From Aristolochia californica (Eukaryota; Streptophyta; Magnoliopsida; Piperales; Aristolochiaceae), in contig JARWKL010000009.1 in NCBI GenBank assembly GCA_029961685.1, positions 20,083,237 through 20,147,236 of the forward strand: DNA of 64,000 nucleotides, read 5' to 3'. How positions within the stretch are numbered: position 1 is the stretch's first letter; the number at the start of each line of letters is the position of its first letter. Below are positions 38,701 to 52,559 of the stretch, piece after piece. The notes under the pieces were generated by a model, which saw nothing but the letters and a program-made list of their open reading frames with translations, was not told where the DNA came from and made no database searches. Made by a program: the position numbers and the translations under genes.

Positions 38701-41700
38701 CCGAGTCAAAAAAGCCATTATTTTGCCCATTTACAAAAAGCTGACCTAACGACCATTGATGATTGTAAACTGATTTATCATTCGTAACGGGCCATATTTT
38801 TGTAAGGAATGTCTTTTGGGTTGGGATTCAACACTCACTTAAAATTCCCTCGCCACCCCTTTTCCCGACGATCGCAAAACCTGATATATAAAAACTAAAA
38901 GTAGAATTAGATCCCTAAAAATTACAAAAACGTTTTGGAAATATCTCTTTGCATATTTGTGCATTGTGCTTTTCCATTTTAGATGTATACATTTTTCTTA
39001 AATCAAAACTTGAGTTTTCACTTTTCCCTTCATCTCGTAGAAAAAAAAGAAAATAGATGACAATGAAATGAACATTTTAGAGTTTGTGTATGGAAAAAAT
39101 TAAAAGCAATAACAAACGTAAGTAAAATTTATTCACTTACCACAAATGAACACAAAAGTTTTGTCGTCCAAGTTTGGGAAATTCCACTAGTTCCACAACC
39201 CCAATAGATTGGAATTTGATAAGAAAGAGATTTTTCTACACATGCTTTAAAAAATGGATATGCCTGCTTGAAACATGTTAAATATTCAAATGACCTATGG
39301 ATCCAACCCTTTTAAAGATAATAAAAAGTTACATATTAAATTCTCAAGTGAACGTGCGGTGGGATATTTAACCGAGTCAATCAAGCCACTCTTTTGCCTA
39401 TTTACAAAAAGTTGACCTAACGACCATTGATAATTTTAAACTGATTTATCATGCGTAACGCACCATATTTTTGTAAGGAATATCTTTTGGGTTGGGATTC
39501 AAGACTCAGTTAAAATTCCCTCGCCTCCCGTTTTCCCGACGAATGCAAAACCCGATATATAAAAACTAAAAAGAGGTTTAAATCCCTGAAAATTACAGCA
39601 ACGTTTTGGAAATATCTCTCTCTATAATTTTCCATTGTGCATTTCCATTTTAGATGTATACTTTTTTCTCAAATCAAAACTTGAGTTCTCACTTTTTCGT
39701 TCATCTCGTAGACACCAAAAGATAATAGATGACAACGAAATGAAAATTTTAGAGTTTGTTGTTGGAAAAAATTTAAAGCAATGACAAAAGTAGGTAAAAA
39801 AAATTTATTCACACGCCACAAATGAACACAAAAGTTTTGTCATCCAAGTTCGGGAAATTTCACTAGTACAATAAACCCAATAGCTTGGAATTTGATAAGA
39901 AAGAAATATTTCTACACATGCTTTAAAAAATGGAAATGCATGCTTGAAACATGTTAAATATGCAAATGACCTATGGATCCAAACCTTTTAAAGAGAATAA
40001 AAAATTGCTCATTAAAGTCTCAAGTGAACGTGTGGTGGGATATTTAACTAAGTCAAACAAACCATTATGTTACCCATTTTCAAAAACCTGACCTAACGAC
40101 CATTGATGATTGTAAACTTATTTATCATGCGTAATGGGCCATATTTTTGTATGGAATGTCTTTTGGGTTGGGATTCAACAGTCAGTTAAAATTCCCTCGC
40201 CTCCTCTTTTCCCGACGATTGCAAAACCTGATATATAAAAACTAAAAAGAGAATTAGATCCCTAAAAATTACAGAAACATTTTGGAAATCTCTCTCTCTA
40301 TATTTGTGCATTGTGCATTTCCATTTTAGATGTATACATTTTTCTTAAATCAAAACTTGAGTTTTCACTTTTCCCTCCATCTCGTAGAAAAAAAAGAATA
40401 CATGACAACGAAATGAAAATTTTAGAGTTTGTGTATGGAAAAAATTTGAAGCAATGACAAAAGTAAGTAAAGAAAATTTATTCACACACCACAAATGAAC
40501 ACAAAACGTTTTGTCATCCAAGTTTGGGAAATTCCACTAGTACAACAACCCCAATAGCTTGGAATTTGATAAGAAAGAGATATTTCTGCACATGCTTTAA
40601 CAACTGGATATGCATGCTTGTAACATGTTAAATATGCAAATGACCTATGGATCCAAACCTTTTAAAGTGAATAAAAAATTTCTCATTAAATTCTCAAGTG
40701 GACATTATTTTGCCCATTTACAAAAAGCTGACATAACGACCATTGATTGTTGTAAACTGATTTATCATGCGTAACGGGCCATATTTTTGTGAGGAATGTC
40801 TTTTGGCTTGGGATTCAACACTTAGTTAAAATTCCCTCGCCTCGCCTTTTCCTGACGATTGCAAAACCCGTTATACGTAAACTAAAAAGAGGTCTAAATC
40901 CCTAAAAATTACAGAAACGTTTTGGAAATACCTCTCTCAATAATTTTCCATTGTGCATTTCCATTTTAGATGTACAATTTTTTCTCAAATCAAAACTTGA
41001 GTTTTCACTTTTCCCTTCATCTCGTAGACATAAAAGAGAATAGATGACAACGAAATGAAAATTTTAGAGTTTGTGTATGGAAAAAATTTAAAGCAATAAC
41101 AAACGTAAGTAAAATTTATTCACACACCACAAATTAAAACAAAAGTTTTGTCATCCAAGTTTGGGAAATTCCACTAGCTCAACAACCGCAATAGATTGGA
41201 TTTTGATAAGAAAGAGATTTTTCTACACATGCTATAAAAAATGGATATGCATGCTTGAAACAAGTTAAATATGCAAATGACCTATGGATCCAAACCTTTT
41301 AACGAGAATAAAAAATTGCTTACTAAATTCTGAACTGAATGTGCGGAGGGATATTTAACTGAGTCAAACAAGCCATTATTTTGCCCATGTAAAAAAACTG
41401 ACCTAACGATCAATAATGATTGTAAAGTGATTTATCATGCGTAACGGGCCATATTTTTGTAAGGAAAGACTTTTGGGTTGGGATTCAACAGTCAGTTCAA
41501 ATTCCCTCGCCTCCCCTTTTGCCGACGATTGCAAAACCTGATATATAAAAACTAAAAAGAGGTTTAAATCCCTAAAAATTACAGAAACCTTTTGAAAATA
41601 AATCTCTCTCTATATTTGTGCATTGTGCATTTCAATTTTAGATGTATACTTTTTTCTCAAATCAAAACTTGAGTATTCACTTTTCCCTTCATCTCGTAGA

Positions 41701-43720
41701 CAAAAAAGAGAATAGATGACAACGAAACGAAAATTTTAGAGTTTGTGTATGGAAAAAATTTAAAGCAATGACAAAAGTATGTAAAAAAAATTTATTCACA
41801 CACCACAAATGAACACAAAAGTTTTGTCATCCAATTTTGGGAAATTCCACTAGTACAACAACCCGAATAGCTTGGAATTTTAGAAGAAGAGATATTTCTA
41901 CACATGCTTTAAAAAATGGATATGCATGCTAGAAACATGTTAAATATGCAAATGACCTATAGATCCAAACCTTTTAAAGAGAATAAATAATTGCTTATTA
42001 AATTCTCAAGTGAACGTGCGGTGGGATATTTAACTGAGTCAAACAAGCCATTATTTTGCCCATTTAAAAAAAGCTGACCTAACGATCATTCATGATTGTA
42101 AAGTGATTTATCATGCGTAATGGAACATAGTTTTTTAAGGAATGACTTTTGGGTTGGAATTCAACACTCAGTTAAAATTCCTTCGCCTCCCCTTTTCCCG
42201 ACTATTGCAAAACCTGATATATAAAAACTACAAAGAGGTTCAAATCCCTAAAAATTACAGAAACATTTTTGAAATATCCCTCTCTATATTTGTGCATTGT
42301 GCATTTCCATTTTAGACGTATACATTTTTCTTAAATCAAAACTTGAGTTTTCACTTTTCCCTTCATCTCGTAGAAAAAAAAGAGAATAGATGCCAACTAA
42401 ATGAAAATTTTAGAGTTTGTGTATGGAAAAAATTTAATGCAATAATAAATGTAAATAAAATTTATTCACACACCACAAATGAACACAAAAGTTTTGTCAT
42501 CCTAGTTTGGGAAATTCCACTAGTTTAACAACCCAAATAGATTGCAATTTGATAAGAAAGAAATTGTTCTACACATGCTTAAAAATATGGATATGCATGC
42601 TTGAAACATGTTAAAGATGCAAATGACCTATGGATAAAAAACTACTAAAGATAATAAAAAGTGGCTCATTAAATTCTCAAGTGAACGTGCGGTGGTATAT
42701 TTAACCGAGTCAAACAAGCCATTATTTTTTCCATTTACAAAACGCTGACCTAACGACCATTGATGATTGTAAACTGATTTATCATTCGTAACGGGCCATA
42801 TTTTTGTAAGGAATGCCTTTTGGGTAGGGATTCAGCACTCACTTAAAATTCCCTCGCCACCCCTTTTCCCGAGATTGCAAAACCTGATATATAAAAACTA
42901 AAAAGAGAATTAGATCCCTAAAAGTTACAAAAATGCTTTGGAAACATCTCTCTGCATATTTGTGCATTGTGCATTTCCTTTTTAGATATATACATTTTTC
43001 TTAAATCAAAACTTGAGTTTTCACTTTTCCCTTCATCTCGTAGAAAAAAAAGCAAATAGATGACAACGACATGAAAATTTTAGAGTTTGTGTATGGAAAA
43101 GATTTAAAGCAATAAAAAACGTAAGTAAAATTTAGTCACATTCCACAAATGAACACAAAAGTTTTGACGTCCAAGTTTGGGAAATTCCACTAGTTCAACA
43201 ACCCCAATAGATTGGAATTTGATAAGAAAGAGATTTTTCTACACATGCTTTAAAAAATGGATATGCCTGCTTGAAACATGTTAAAGATTCAAATGACCTA
43301 TGGATCCAACCCTTTTTAAGATAATAAAAAGTTGCTCAGTAAATTGTCAAGTGAACGTGCGGTGGGATATTTAACCGAGTCAATCAAGCCACTCTTTTGC
43401 ATATTTACAAAAAGTTGACCTAACGACCATTCATGATTTTAAACTGATTTATCATGCGTAACATACCATATTTTTGTAACGAATATCTTTTGGGTTGGGA
43501 TTCAACACTCAGTTAAAATTCCCTCGCCTCCCGTTTTCCCGACGATTGCAAAACCCGATATATAAAAACTAAAAAGAGGTTTAAATCCCTAAAAATTACA
43601 GCTACATTTTAGAAATATCTCTCTCTATAATTTTCCAATGTGCATTTCCATTTTAGATGTATACTTTTTTCTCAAATCAGAACTTGAGTTCTCACTTTTC
43701 CGTTCATCTCGTAGACACCA
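35670..43720 (-). repeat. Arm 2 higher-order repeat, order X-X-Y-Y (2693 bp)
   Basis: The segment from 35670 to about 38362 is repeated at 38363 to about 41055 (offset 2693, four units). From about 37.8 to 39.7 kb it repeats again near 41.8 to 43.7 kb at about 4004 bp (six units). Shared rare variants include TCAATCAAGCCACTCTTTTG (about 36684, 39377, 43380), GTGTGGTGGGATATTTAACT (about 37338, 40031) and TTTTAGAAG after CTTGGAAT (about 37874, 41879). Subfamily order from the junction is X X Y Y, X X Y Y, X Y, X X. The third copy therefore lost register. The first copy starts mid-monomer, cut by the junction. Confidence 0.8.
40050..41360 (-). repeat. Unit pair with a ~36-bp deletion of the landmark
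   Basis: At about 40699-40702 the text goes from CTCAAGTG to GACATTATTTTGCC. The GTGCGGTGGGATATTTAACC and GAGTCAAACAAGC parts are gone. The interval between landmarks 40050 and 41361 is 1311 bp, that is two units less about 36 bp. Confidence 0.85.
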
Positions 43721-46700
43721 AAAGATAATAGATGACAACGAAATGAAAATTTTAGAGGTTGTGTATGGAAAAAATTTTAAGCAATAACAAATGAAAGACA
43801 AATTTATTAACACACCACAAATGAACACAAAAGTTTTGTCATCCAAGTTTGGGAAATTCCACTAGTTCAACAACCCCAATTGATTTGAATTTGATAAAAA
43901 AGTGATTTTTCTACACATCCTTTAAAAAATGGATAAGCATGCTTGAAACATGTTAAAGATGCAAATGACCTATGGATCCAAACCTTTTAAAGAGAATAAC
44001 AAACCGCTCATTGGATTCTCAAGTGAACATGCGGTGGGATATTTACTTGAGTCAAACAAGCGATTATTTTACCCATTTACAAAAAGCTGACCTAACGATC
44101 CTTGATGATTGTAAAGTGAATTTTCATGCGTAACGGGCCATATTTTTGTAAGGAATGACTTTTGGTTTGGGATTCAACACTCAGATAAAATTCCCTCGCC
44201 TCCTTTTTTCCCGATGATTGCAAAACCTTATATATAAAAACTAAAAAGATGTTTAAATCTCTAAAAATTACAGAAACTTTTTGGAAATATCACTCTCTAT
44301 ATTTGGGCATTGTGCATTTCCATTTTAGATGTATACATTTTTCTTAAATAAAAACTTGAGTTTTCACTTTTCCCTTCATCTCGTAGAAAAAAAAGAGAAT
44401 AGATGACAACGAAATGAAAATTTTAGAGTTTGTGTATGGAAAACATTTAAAGCAATAAAAAATGTAAGTAAAATTAATTCACCCACAACAAATGAACACA
44501 AAAGTTTTGTCATCCAAGTTTGGGAAATTCCACTAGTTCTTCAACCCTAACAGATTGGAATTCGATAAGAAAGAGATTTTTCTACACATGCTTTAAAAAA
44601 TGGATATGCATGCTTGGAACATGTTAAAGATGCAAATGACCTATGGATCCAAACCTTTTAAAGAGAGTAAAATGTTGCTCATTAAATTTTCAAGTGAACG
44701 TGCGGTGGGATATTTAACCGACTCAAACAAGCCATTATTTTGCCCATTTACAAAAAGCTAACCTAACGATCATTGATGATTGTAAACTAATTTAACATGC
44801 GTAACGGGCCATATTTTTGTAAGGAATGACATTTGGGTTGGGATTCAACACTTAGTTAAAATTCCCTCGCCACCCCTTTCCCGGACGATTGCAAAACCCA
44901 ATACATAAAAACTAAAAAGAGGTTTAAATTCCTGAAAATTACAGAAACTTTTTGGAAATATCTCACTCTATAATTTTCCATTGTGCATTTCCATTTTAGA
45001 TGTCTACTTTTTTCTCATTTCAAAAGTTGAGTTTTCACTTTTCCCTTCATCTCGTAGACAAAAAAGAGAATAGATGACAACGAAATGAAAATTTTAGAGT
45101 TTGTGTATGGAAAAAATTTAAAGCAATGACAAAAGTAAGTAAAGAAAATTTATTCACACACCAAAAATGAACACAAAAGTTTTCACATCCAAGTTTGGGA
45201 AATTCCACTAGTACAACAACCCCAATTGCTTGAAATTTGATAAGAAAGAGATATTTCTACACATGCTTTAAAAAATGGATATGCATGCTTGAAAAATGTA
45301 AATATGCAAATGACCTATGGATCCAAACCTTTTAAAGATAATAAAAAATTGCTCATTAAATTCTCAAGTGAACGTGCGGTGGGATATTTAAACGAGTCAA
45401 ACAAGCCATTATTTTGCCCATTTAAAAAAAGCTGACCTAACGATCATTGATTTTTGTAAAGTGATTTGTCATGCGTAACGGGCCATATTTTTGTAAAGAA
45501 TGACTTTTGGGTTGGGATTCAACTCTCAGTTAAAATTCCCTCGCCTCCCCATTACCCGACGATTGCAAAACCGGATATATAAAAACTAAAAAGGGGTTTA
45601 AGTCCCTAAAAATTAAGGAAACGTTTTGGAAATATCTCTCTCTATATTTGTGAATTGTGCGTTTCCATTTTAGATGTATACATTTGTCTCAAATCAAAAC
45701 TTGATTTTTAACTTTTCCCTCCATCTCGTAGAAAAAAAAGAGAATAGATGACAACAAAATGAAAATTTTAGAGTTTGTGTATGGAAAAAATATAAAGCAA
45801 TAACAAACGCAAATAAAATTTATACACATACCACAAATGAACACAAAATTTCTGTCAGCAGTGTTTGGGAAATTCCACTAGTTTAACAACCCCAATAGAT
45901 TGAAATTTGATAAGAAAGAGATTTTTCTACACATGCTTAAAAAAATGGATATACATGCTTGAAACATGTTAAAGATGAATATGACATATGGATCCAAACC
46001 ATTTAAAGATAATAAAAAGTGGCACATTAAATTCTCAAGTGAACGTGCGGTGGGATATTTGACCGAGTCGAACAAGCCATTATTTTGACCATTTACAAAA
46101 AGCTGACCTAACGACCATTGATGATTGTAAACTGATTTATCATGCGTAACGGGCCATATTATTGTAAGGAATGTCTTTTGGGTTGGGATTCAACACTCAG
46201 TTAAAATTCCCTCGCCTCCCCTTTTCCCGACGATTGCAAAACCTGATATATAAAAACTAAAAAGTGTTTTAAATCCCTAAAAATTACAGAAACGTTTTTG
46301 AAATATCTCTCTCTATATTTGTGCATTGTGCATTTCCATTTTAGATGTATACATTTTTCTTAAATCAAAACTTGAGTTTTCACTTTTCCCTTCATCTCGT
46401 AGAAAAAAAAAGAGAATAGATGACAACGAAATGAAAATTTTAGTGTTTGTGTTTGGAAAAAATTTAAAGCAATAACAAACAAAAGTAAAATTTATTCACA
46501 CACAATAAATGAACACATAAGTTTTGTCATCCAAGTTGTGGAAATTCCACTAGTTCTTCAACCCCAACATATTGAAATTTGATAAGAAAGAGATGTTTCT
46601 ACACATGCTTTAATAAATGGATATGCAAGCTTGAAACATGTTAAAGATTCAAATGACCTATGGATCCAAAATTAAAGATAATAAAAAGTTACTCATTAAA

Positions 46701-49190
46701 TTCTCAAGTGAACGTGCAGTTGGATATTTAACCGAGTCAAACAAGCCATTATTTTGGCTATTTACAAAAAGCTGACCTAACGATAATTGATGATTGTAAA
46801 CTGAATTATCATGCGTAACGGGCCATTTTTTTTAAGGAATGTCTTTTGGGTTGGGATTCAACACTAAGTTAAAATTCCCCCCCCCTCCCCTTTTCCCGAC
46901 GATTGCAAAACCTGATATATAAAAACTAAAAAGAGGTTTAAATCCCTAAAAATTACAGAAACGTTTTGGAAATATCTCTCTATAATTTTCCATTGTGCAT
47001 TTCAATTTTAGATGTATACTTTTTTCTCAAATCAAAACTTGAGTTTTCACTTTTCCCTTCATCTCGTAGACATAAAAGAGAATAGATGACAACGAAATGA
47101 AAATTTTAGAGTTTGTGCATGGAAAAATTTAAAGCAATGACAAAAGTAAGTAAAGAAAATTTATTCACACACCAAAAATGAACACAAAAGTTTTGTCATC
47201 CAAGTTTGGGAAATTCCACTAGTTCAACAACCCCATTAGATTGGAATTTGATAAGAAAGAGATTTTTCTACAAATGCTTTAAAAAATGGATATGCATGCT
47301 TGAAACATGTTAAAGATGCAAATGACCTATGGATCCAAACCTTTTAAAGAGAATAAAAAGTTGTCATTAAATTCTCAAGTGAACGTGCGGTGGGATATTT
47401 AACCGAGTCAAACAAGCCATTATTTTGCTCAATTACAAAAAGCTGACCTAACGATCATTGATGATTGTAAACTGATTTATCATGCGTAACGAGCCCTATT
47501 TTTGTAAGGAATGTCTTTTGGGTTGGGATTCAACACTCGGTTAAAATTCCCTCGCCTCCCCTTTTCCCGACGATTGCAAAACCTGATATATAAAAACTAA
47601 AAAGAGGTTTAAATCCCTAAAAATTGCATAAACGTTTTGGAAATATCTCTCTCTATAATTTTCCATTCTGTATTTCCATTTTAGATGTATACTTTTTTCT
47701 CATATCAAAGCTTGAGTTTTCACTTTTCCCTTCATCTCGTGGACCAAAAAGAGAATAGATGACAACGAAATGAAAATTTTAGAGTTTGTGTATGGCAAAA
47801 ATTTAAAGCAATGACAAAAGTAAGAAAAGAAAATTTATTCACACACCACAAATGAACACAAAAGTTTTGTCATCCAAGTTTTGGAAATTCCACTAGTTCA
47901 ACAACCCCAATAGATTGGAATTTGATAAGAAAAAGATTTTTCTACAAGTGCTTTAAAAAATGGATATGCATGCTTGAAACATGTTAAAGATGCAAATGAC
48001 CTATGGATCCAAACCTTTTAAAGAGAATAAAAAATTGCACATTAAATTCTCAAGTGAACGTGCGGTGGGATATTTAACCGAGTCAAACAAGCCATTATTT
48101 TGCCCATTTACAAAAAGCTGACCTAACGATCATTGATGATTGTAAACTAATTTATCATGTGTAACGGGCCATATGTTTGTAAGGAATGACTTTTGGGTTG
48201 GGATTCAACACTCAGTTAAAATTCCCTCGCCTCCCCTTTCCCGAACCATTGCTAAACCCGATGCATAAAAACTAAAAAGAGGTTTAAATCCCTAAAAATT
48301 ACAGAAACGTTTCTGAAATATCTCTCTCTATAATTTTCCATTGTGCATTTCCACTTTAGATGTATACTTTTTTCTCAAATCAAAACTTGAGTTTTCACTT
48401 TTCCCTTCATCTCGTAGACAAAAAAGAGAATAGATGACAACGAAATGAAAATTTTAGAGTTTGTGTATGGAAAAAATTTAAAGCAATGACAAAAGTAAGT
48501 AAAGAAAATTTATTCACAAACCACAAATCAACACAAAAGTTTTGTCATCCAAGTTTTTAAAATTCCACTAGTTCAACAACCCCAAGATATTGGAATTTGA
48601 TAACAAAGAGATTTCTTTTATGAATGCTTTAAAAAATGGATATGCATGCTTGAAACATTTTAAAGATGCAAATGACCTATGGATCCAAACCTTTTAAAGA
48701 GAATAAAAAGTTGCTCATGAAATTCTCAAGTGAACGTGCGGTGGGATATTTAACCGAGTCCAACAAGCCATTATTTTGCCCATTTAAAAAAAGCTGACCT
48801 AACGATCATTGATGATTATAAACTGATTTATCATGCGTAACGGGCCATATGTTTGTAAGGAATCACTTTTGGGTTGGGATTCAACACTCAGTTAAAATTC
48901 CCTCGCCTCCCCTTTCCCGGACCATTGCAAAACCCGATACATAAAACAAAAAGAGGTTTAAATCCTTAAAAATTACTGAAACGTTTCTGAAATATCTCTC
49001 TCTATAATTTTCCATTGTGCATTTCCATTTTAGATGTATACTTTTTTCTCAAATCAAAACTTGAGTTTTCACTTTTCCCTTCATCTCGTAGACAAAAAAG
49101 AGAATAGATGACAACGAAATGAAAATTTTAGAGTTTGTGTATGGAAAAAATTTAAAGCAATGACAAAAGTAAGTAAAGAAAATTTATTCA
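43721..49190 (-). repeat. Arm 2, mid block, passing into a uniform Y run
   Basis: X-like units at about 43.8, 44.4, 45.8 and 46.5 kb alternate with a Y at 45.1 kb. From about 47.1 to 51.2 kb seven successive units are all Y. Adjacent units near 48170 and 48845 share CATATGTTTGTAAG and a changed CCATTGC in the C-rich tract, evidence for local one-unit duplication. A C-run variant occurs at 46877-46885. No gene seen. Confidence 0.75.
46877..46885. repeat. C9 run replacing the usual CCCTCGCC
   Basis: The common + strand text TTCCCTCGCCTCCCC reads TTCCCCCCCCCTCCCC here. This lengthens the G-rich purine tract of the opposite strand in one unit. A real conversion of T and G to C or a base-calling error are both possible. 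Confidence 0.75.
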
Positions 49191-50430
49191 CACACCCCAA
49201 AAGAACACAAAAGTTTTTTCATCTAAGTTTGGGAAATTCCACTAGTTCAACAACCCCAAGATATTGGAATTTGATAAGAAAGAGATTTTTCTACAAATGC
49301 TTTATAAAATGGATATTCATGTTTGAAACATGTTAAAGATGCAAATGACCTATGGATCCAAACCTTTTAAAGAGAATAAAAAGTTGCTCAATAAATTCTC
49401 AAGTGAATGTGCAGTGGGATATTAAACCGAGTCAAACAAGCCATTATTTTGCCCATTTACAAAAAGCTGACCTAACGATCATTGATGATTGTAAACTGAT
49501 TGATCATGCGTAATGGACCATATTTTTGTAAGGAATGACTTTAGGGTTGGGATTCAATACTCAGTTAAAATTCCCTCACCTCCCCTTTCCTGTACGATTG
49601 CAAAACCCGATATATAGAAACTAAAAAGTGCTTTAAATCCCTAAAAATTACAGAAACGTTTCGGAAATAACTCTCTCTATAATTTTCCATTGTGCATTTC
49701 CATTTTAGATGTATACTTTTTTCTCAAATCAAACTTGAGTTTTCACTTTTCCCTTCATCTCGTAGACAAAAAAGAGAATAGATGACAACGAAATGAAAAT
49801 TTTAGAATTTGTGTATGGAAAAAATTTAAAACAATGACAAAAGTAAGTAAAGAAAATTTATTCACACACCACAAATGAACACAAATGATTTAGCATCCAA
49901 GTTTGGGAAATTTCACTAGTACAACAACCCCAATAGCTTGGAATTTCATAACAAAGAGATATTTCTACACATGCTTAAAAAAATGGATATGCATGCTTGA
50001 AAAATGTAAATATGCAAATGACCTATGGGTCCAAACCTTTTAAAGAGAATAAAAAATTGCTCATTAAATTCTTAAGTGAACATGATGTTGGATATTTAAC
50101 CGAGTCAAACAACCGATTATAATGCCCATTTAAAAAAAGCTGACCTAACGATCATTGACGGTTGTAAAGTGATTTATCATGCGCAACGGGCAATATTTTT
50201 TTAAGGAATGACTTTTGGGTTGGGATTCAACACTCAGTTAAAATTACCTCGCCTCCGCTTTTCCCGACGATTGCAAAACCTGATATATAAAAACTAAAAA
50301 GAGGTTTAAATGTCTAAAAATTACAGAAACGTTTTGGAAATATATCTCTCTATATTTGTGCGTTGTGCATTTCCATTTTAGATGTATACATTTTTTCTTA
50401 AATCAAAACTTGAGTGTTCACTTTTCCCTT
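49190..50430 (-). repeat. 5-unit echo, copy 1 (matches ~52560-53800)
   Basis: This stretch and the one about 3367 bp later share a chain of rare variants: CACCCCAAA or CGCCCCAAA after TTATTCACA, ATGGATATTCATG, GTGAATGTGCAGTGGG, TAATGGACCATATTTTTG, GACTTTAGGGTTGGGATTC, GTGATGTTGGAT and CTTGAGTGTTCAC. Ends are approximate. Five units apart, this indicates unequal exchange or segmental duplication inside the arm. Confidence 0.75.
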
Positions 50431-51459
50431 CATCTCGTAGACAAAAAAGAGAATAGATGACAATGAAATGAAAATTTTAGAGTTTGTGTATGGAAAAAAT
50501 TTAAAGCAATGACAAAAGTAAGTAAAGAAAATTTATTCACACACCACAAATGAACACAAAAGTTTTGTCATCTAAGTTTGGGAGATTCCATTAGTTCAAC
50601 AACCCCAAGAGATTGGAATTTGATAAGAAAGAGATTTTTCTACAAATGCTTTAAAAAATGGATATGCATGCTTGAAACATGTTAAAGATGCAAATGACCG
50701 ATGGATCCAAACCTTTTAAAGATAATAAAAAGTTGCTCATTAAATTCTCAAGTGAACGTGCGGTGGGATATTTAACCGAGTCCAACAAGCCATTATTTTG
50801 CCCATTTAAAAAAAGCTGACCTAACGATCATTGATGATTGTAAAGTGATTTATCTTGCGTAACGGGCCATATTTTTGTATGGAATGACTTTTGGGTTGGG
50901 ATTCAATACTCAGTTAAAATTCCCTCGCCTCCCCTTTTCCTGACGATTGGAAAACCTGATATATAAAAACTAAAAAGTGGTTTAAATCCTTAAAAATTAC
51001 AGAAACGTTTTGGAAATATATCTCTATATATTTGTGTATTGTGAATTTCCATTTTAGATGTATACTTTTTCTCAAATCAAAAATTGAGTTTTCACTTTTC
51101 CCTTCATCACGTTGGTAAAAAAGAGAAAGATGACAACGAAATAAAAATTTTAGAGTTTGTGTATGGAAAAAATTTAAAGCAATGACAAAAGTCAGTATAG
51201 AAAATTTATTCAAACACCACAAATGAACGCAAAAGTTTTATCATCCAAGTTTGGGAAATTCCACTAGTACAACAATCCCAATAGCTTGGAATTTGATAAG
51301 AAAGAGATATTTTTACACATGCTTTGAAAAATGGATATGCATGCTTGAAAAATTTTAAATATGCAAATGACCTATGGATCCAAACCTTTTAAAGAGAATA
51401 AAAAATTGCTCATTAAATTCTCAAGTGAACGTGTAGTGGGATATTTAACCGAGTCAAAC

Positions 51460-52200
51460 AAGCCATTATTTTGCCCATTTAAAAAAAGCTGACCTAACGA
51501 TCATTGATGGTTGTATAGTGATTTATCATGCGTAACGGGCCATATTTTTGTAAGGAATGAATTTTTGGTTGGGATTCGACACTGAGTTGAAATTCCCTCG
51601 CCTCCCCTTTTCCCCACAATTGCAAAACCTGATATATAAAAACCAAAAAGAGGTTTAAATCCCTAAAAATTATAGAAACATTTTGGAAATATCTCTCTCT
51701 ATATTTGTGCATTGTGGATTTCAATTTTAGATGTATACATTTTTCTCAAATCAAAACTTGAGTTTTCCCTTTTCCCTTCATCTTGTAGACAAAAAAGAGA
51801 ATAGATGACAACGAAATGAATATTTTGGAGTTTGTGTATGGAAAAAATTTAAAGCAATAACAAACGTAAGTAAAATTTATTCACACAACACAAATGAACA
51901 CAACAGTTTTGTCTTCCAACTTTCGGAAATACCACTAGTTCAACAACCTCAATAGATTCGAATTTGATAAGAAAGAGATTTTTCTACACATGCTTTAAAA
52001 AATGGATATGCATGCTTGAAACATGTTAAAGATTCAAATGACCTATGGATCCAAACCTTTTAAAGATAATAAAAAGTTCCTCATTATATTCTCAAGTGAA
52101 CATGCGGTGGGATATTTAACCAAGTCAAACAAGCCATTATTTTGCCTATTTACAAAAAAAGCTGACCTAACGATCATTGATGATTGTAAACTAATTTATA
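51460..52200 (-). repeat. 6-unit echo, copy 1 (matches ~55467-56207)
   Basis: Shares with the segment 4007 bp later TTGATGGTTGTATAGTG, AATGAATTTTTGGTTGGG, GGGATTCGACACTGAGTTGA, CCCCACAATTGC, AACAGTTTTGTCTTC and AACTTTCGGAAATACC. None of these is common elsewhere in the array. The match fades at about 52.2 kb. Confidence 0.8.
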
Positions 52201-52559
52201 ATGCGTAACGGGCCATATTTTTGTAAGGAATGTCTTTTGGGCTGGGATTCAACACTCAGTTAAAATTCCCTCGCCTCCCCTTTTCCCGACGATTGCAAAA
52301 CCTGATATATAAAAACTAAAAAGAGGTTTAAATCCCTAAAAATTGCATAAACGTTTTGGAAATATCTCTCTATAATTTTCCACTGTGCATTTCGATTTTA
52401 GATGTATACTTTTTTCTCATATCAAAGCTTGAGTTTTCACTTTTCCCTTCATCTTGTAGACAAAAAAGAGAATAGATGACAACGAAATGAAAATTTTAGA
52501 GTTTGTGTATGGAAAAAATTTAAAGCAATGACAAATGTAAGTATAGAAAATTTATTCAC

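Noticed and set aside
50914..51222. 102-codon minus-strand frame
   Set aside because: It covers the G-rich and T-rich parts of a Y unit. Related frames in neighbouring units (51494-51724, 55501-55731, 56849-57064) are cut at different points. No known motif.
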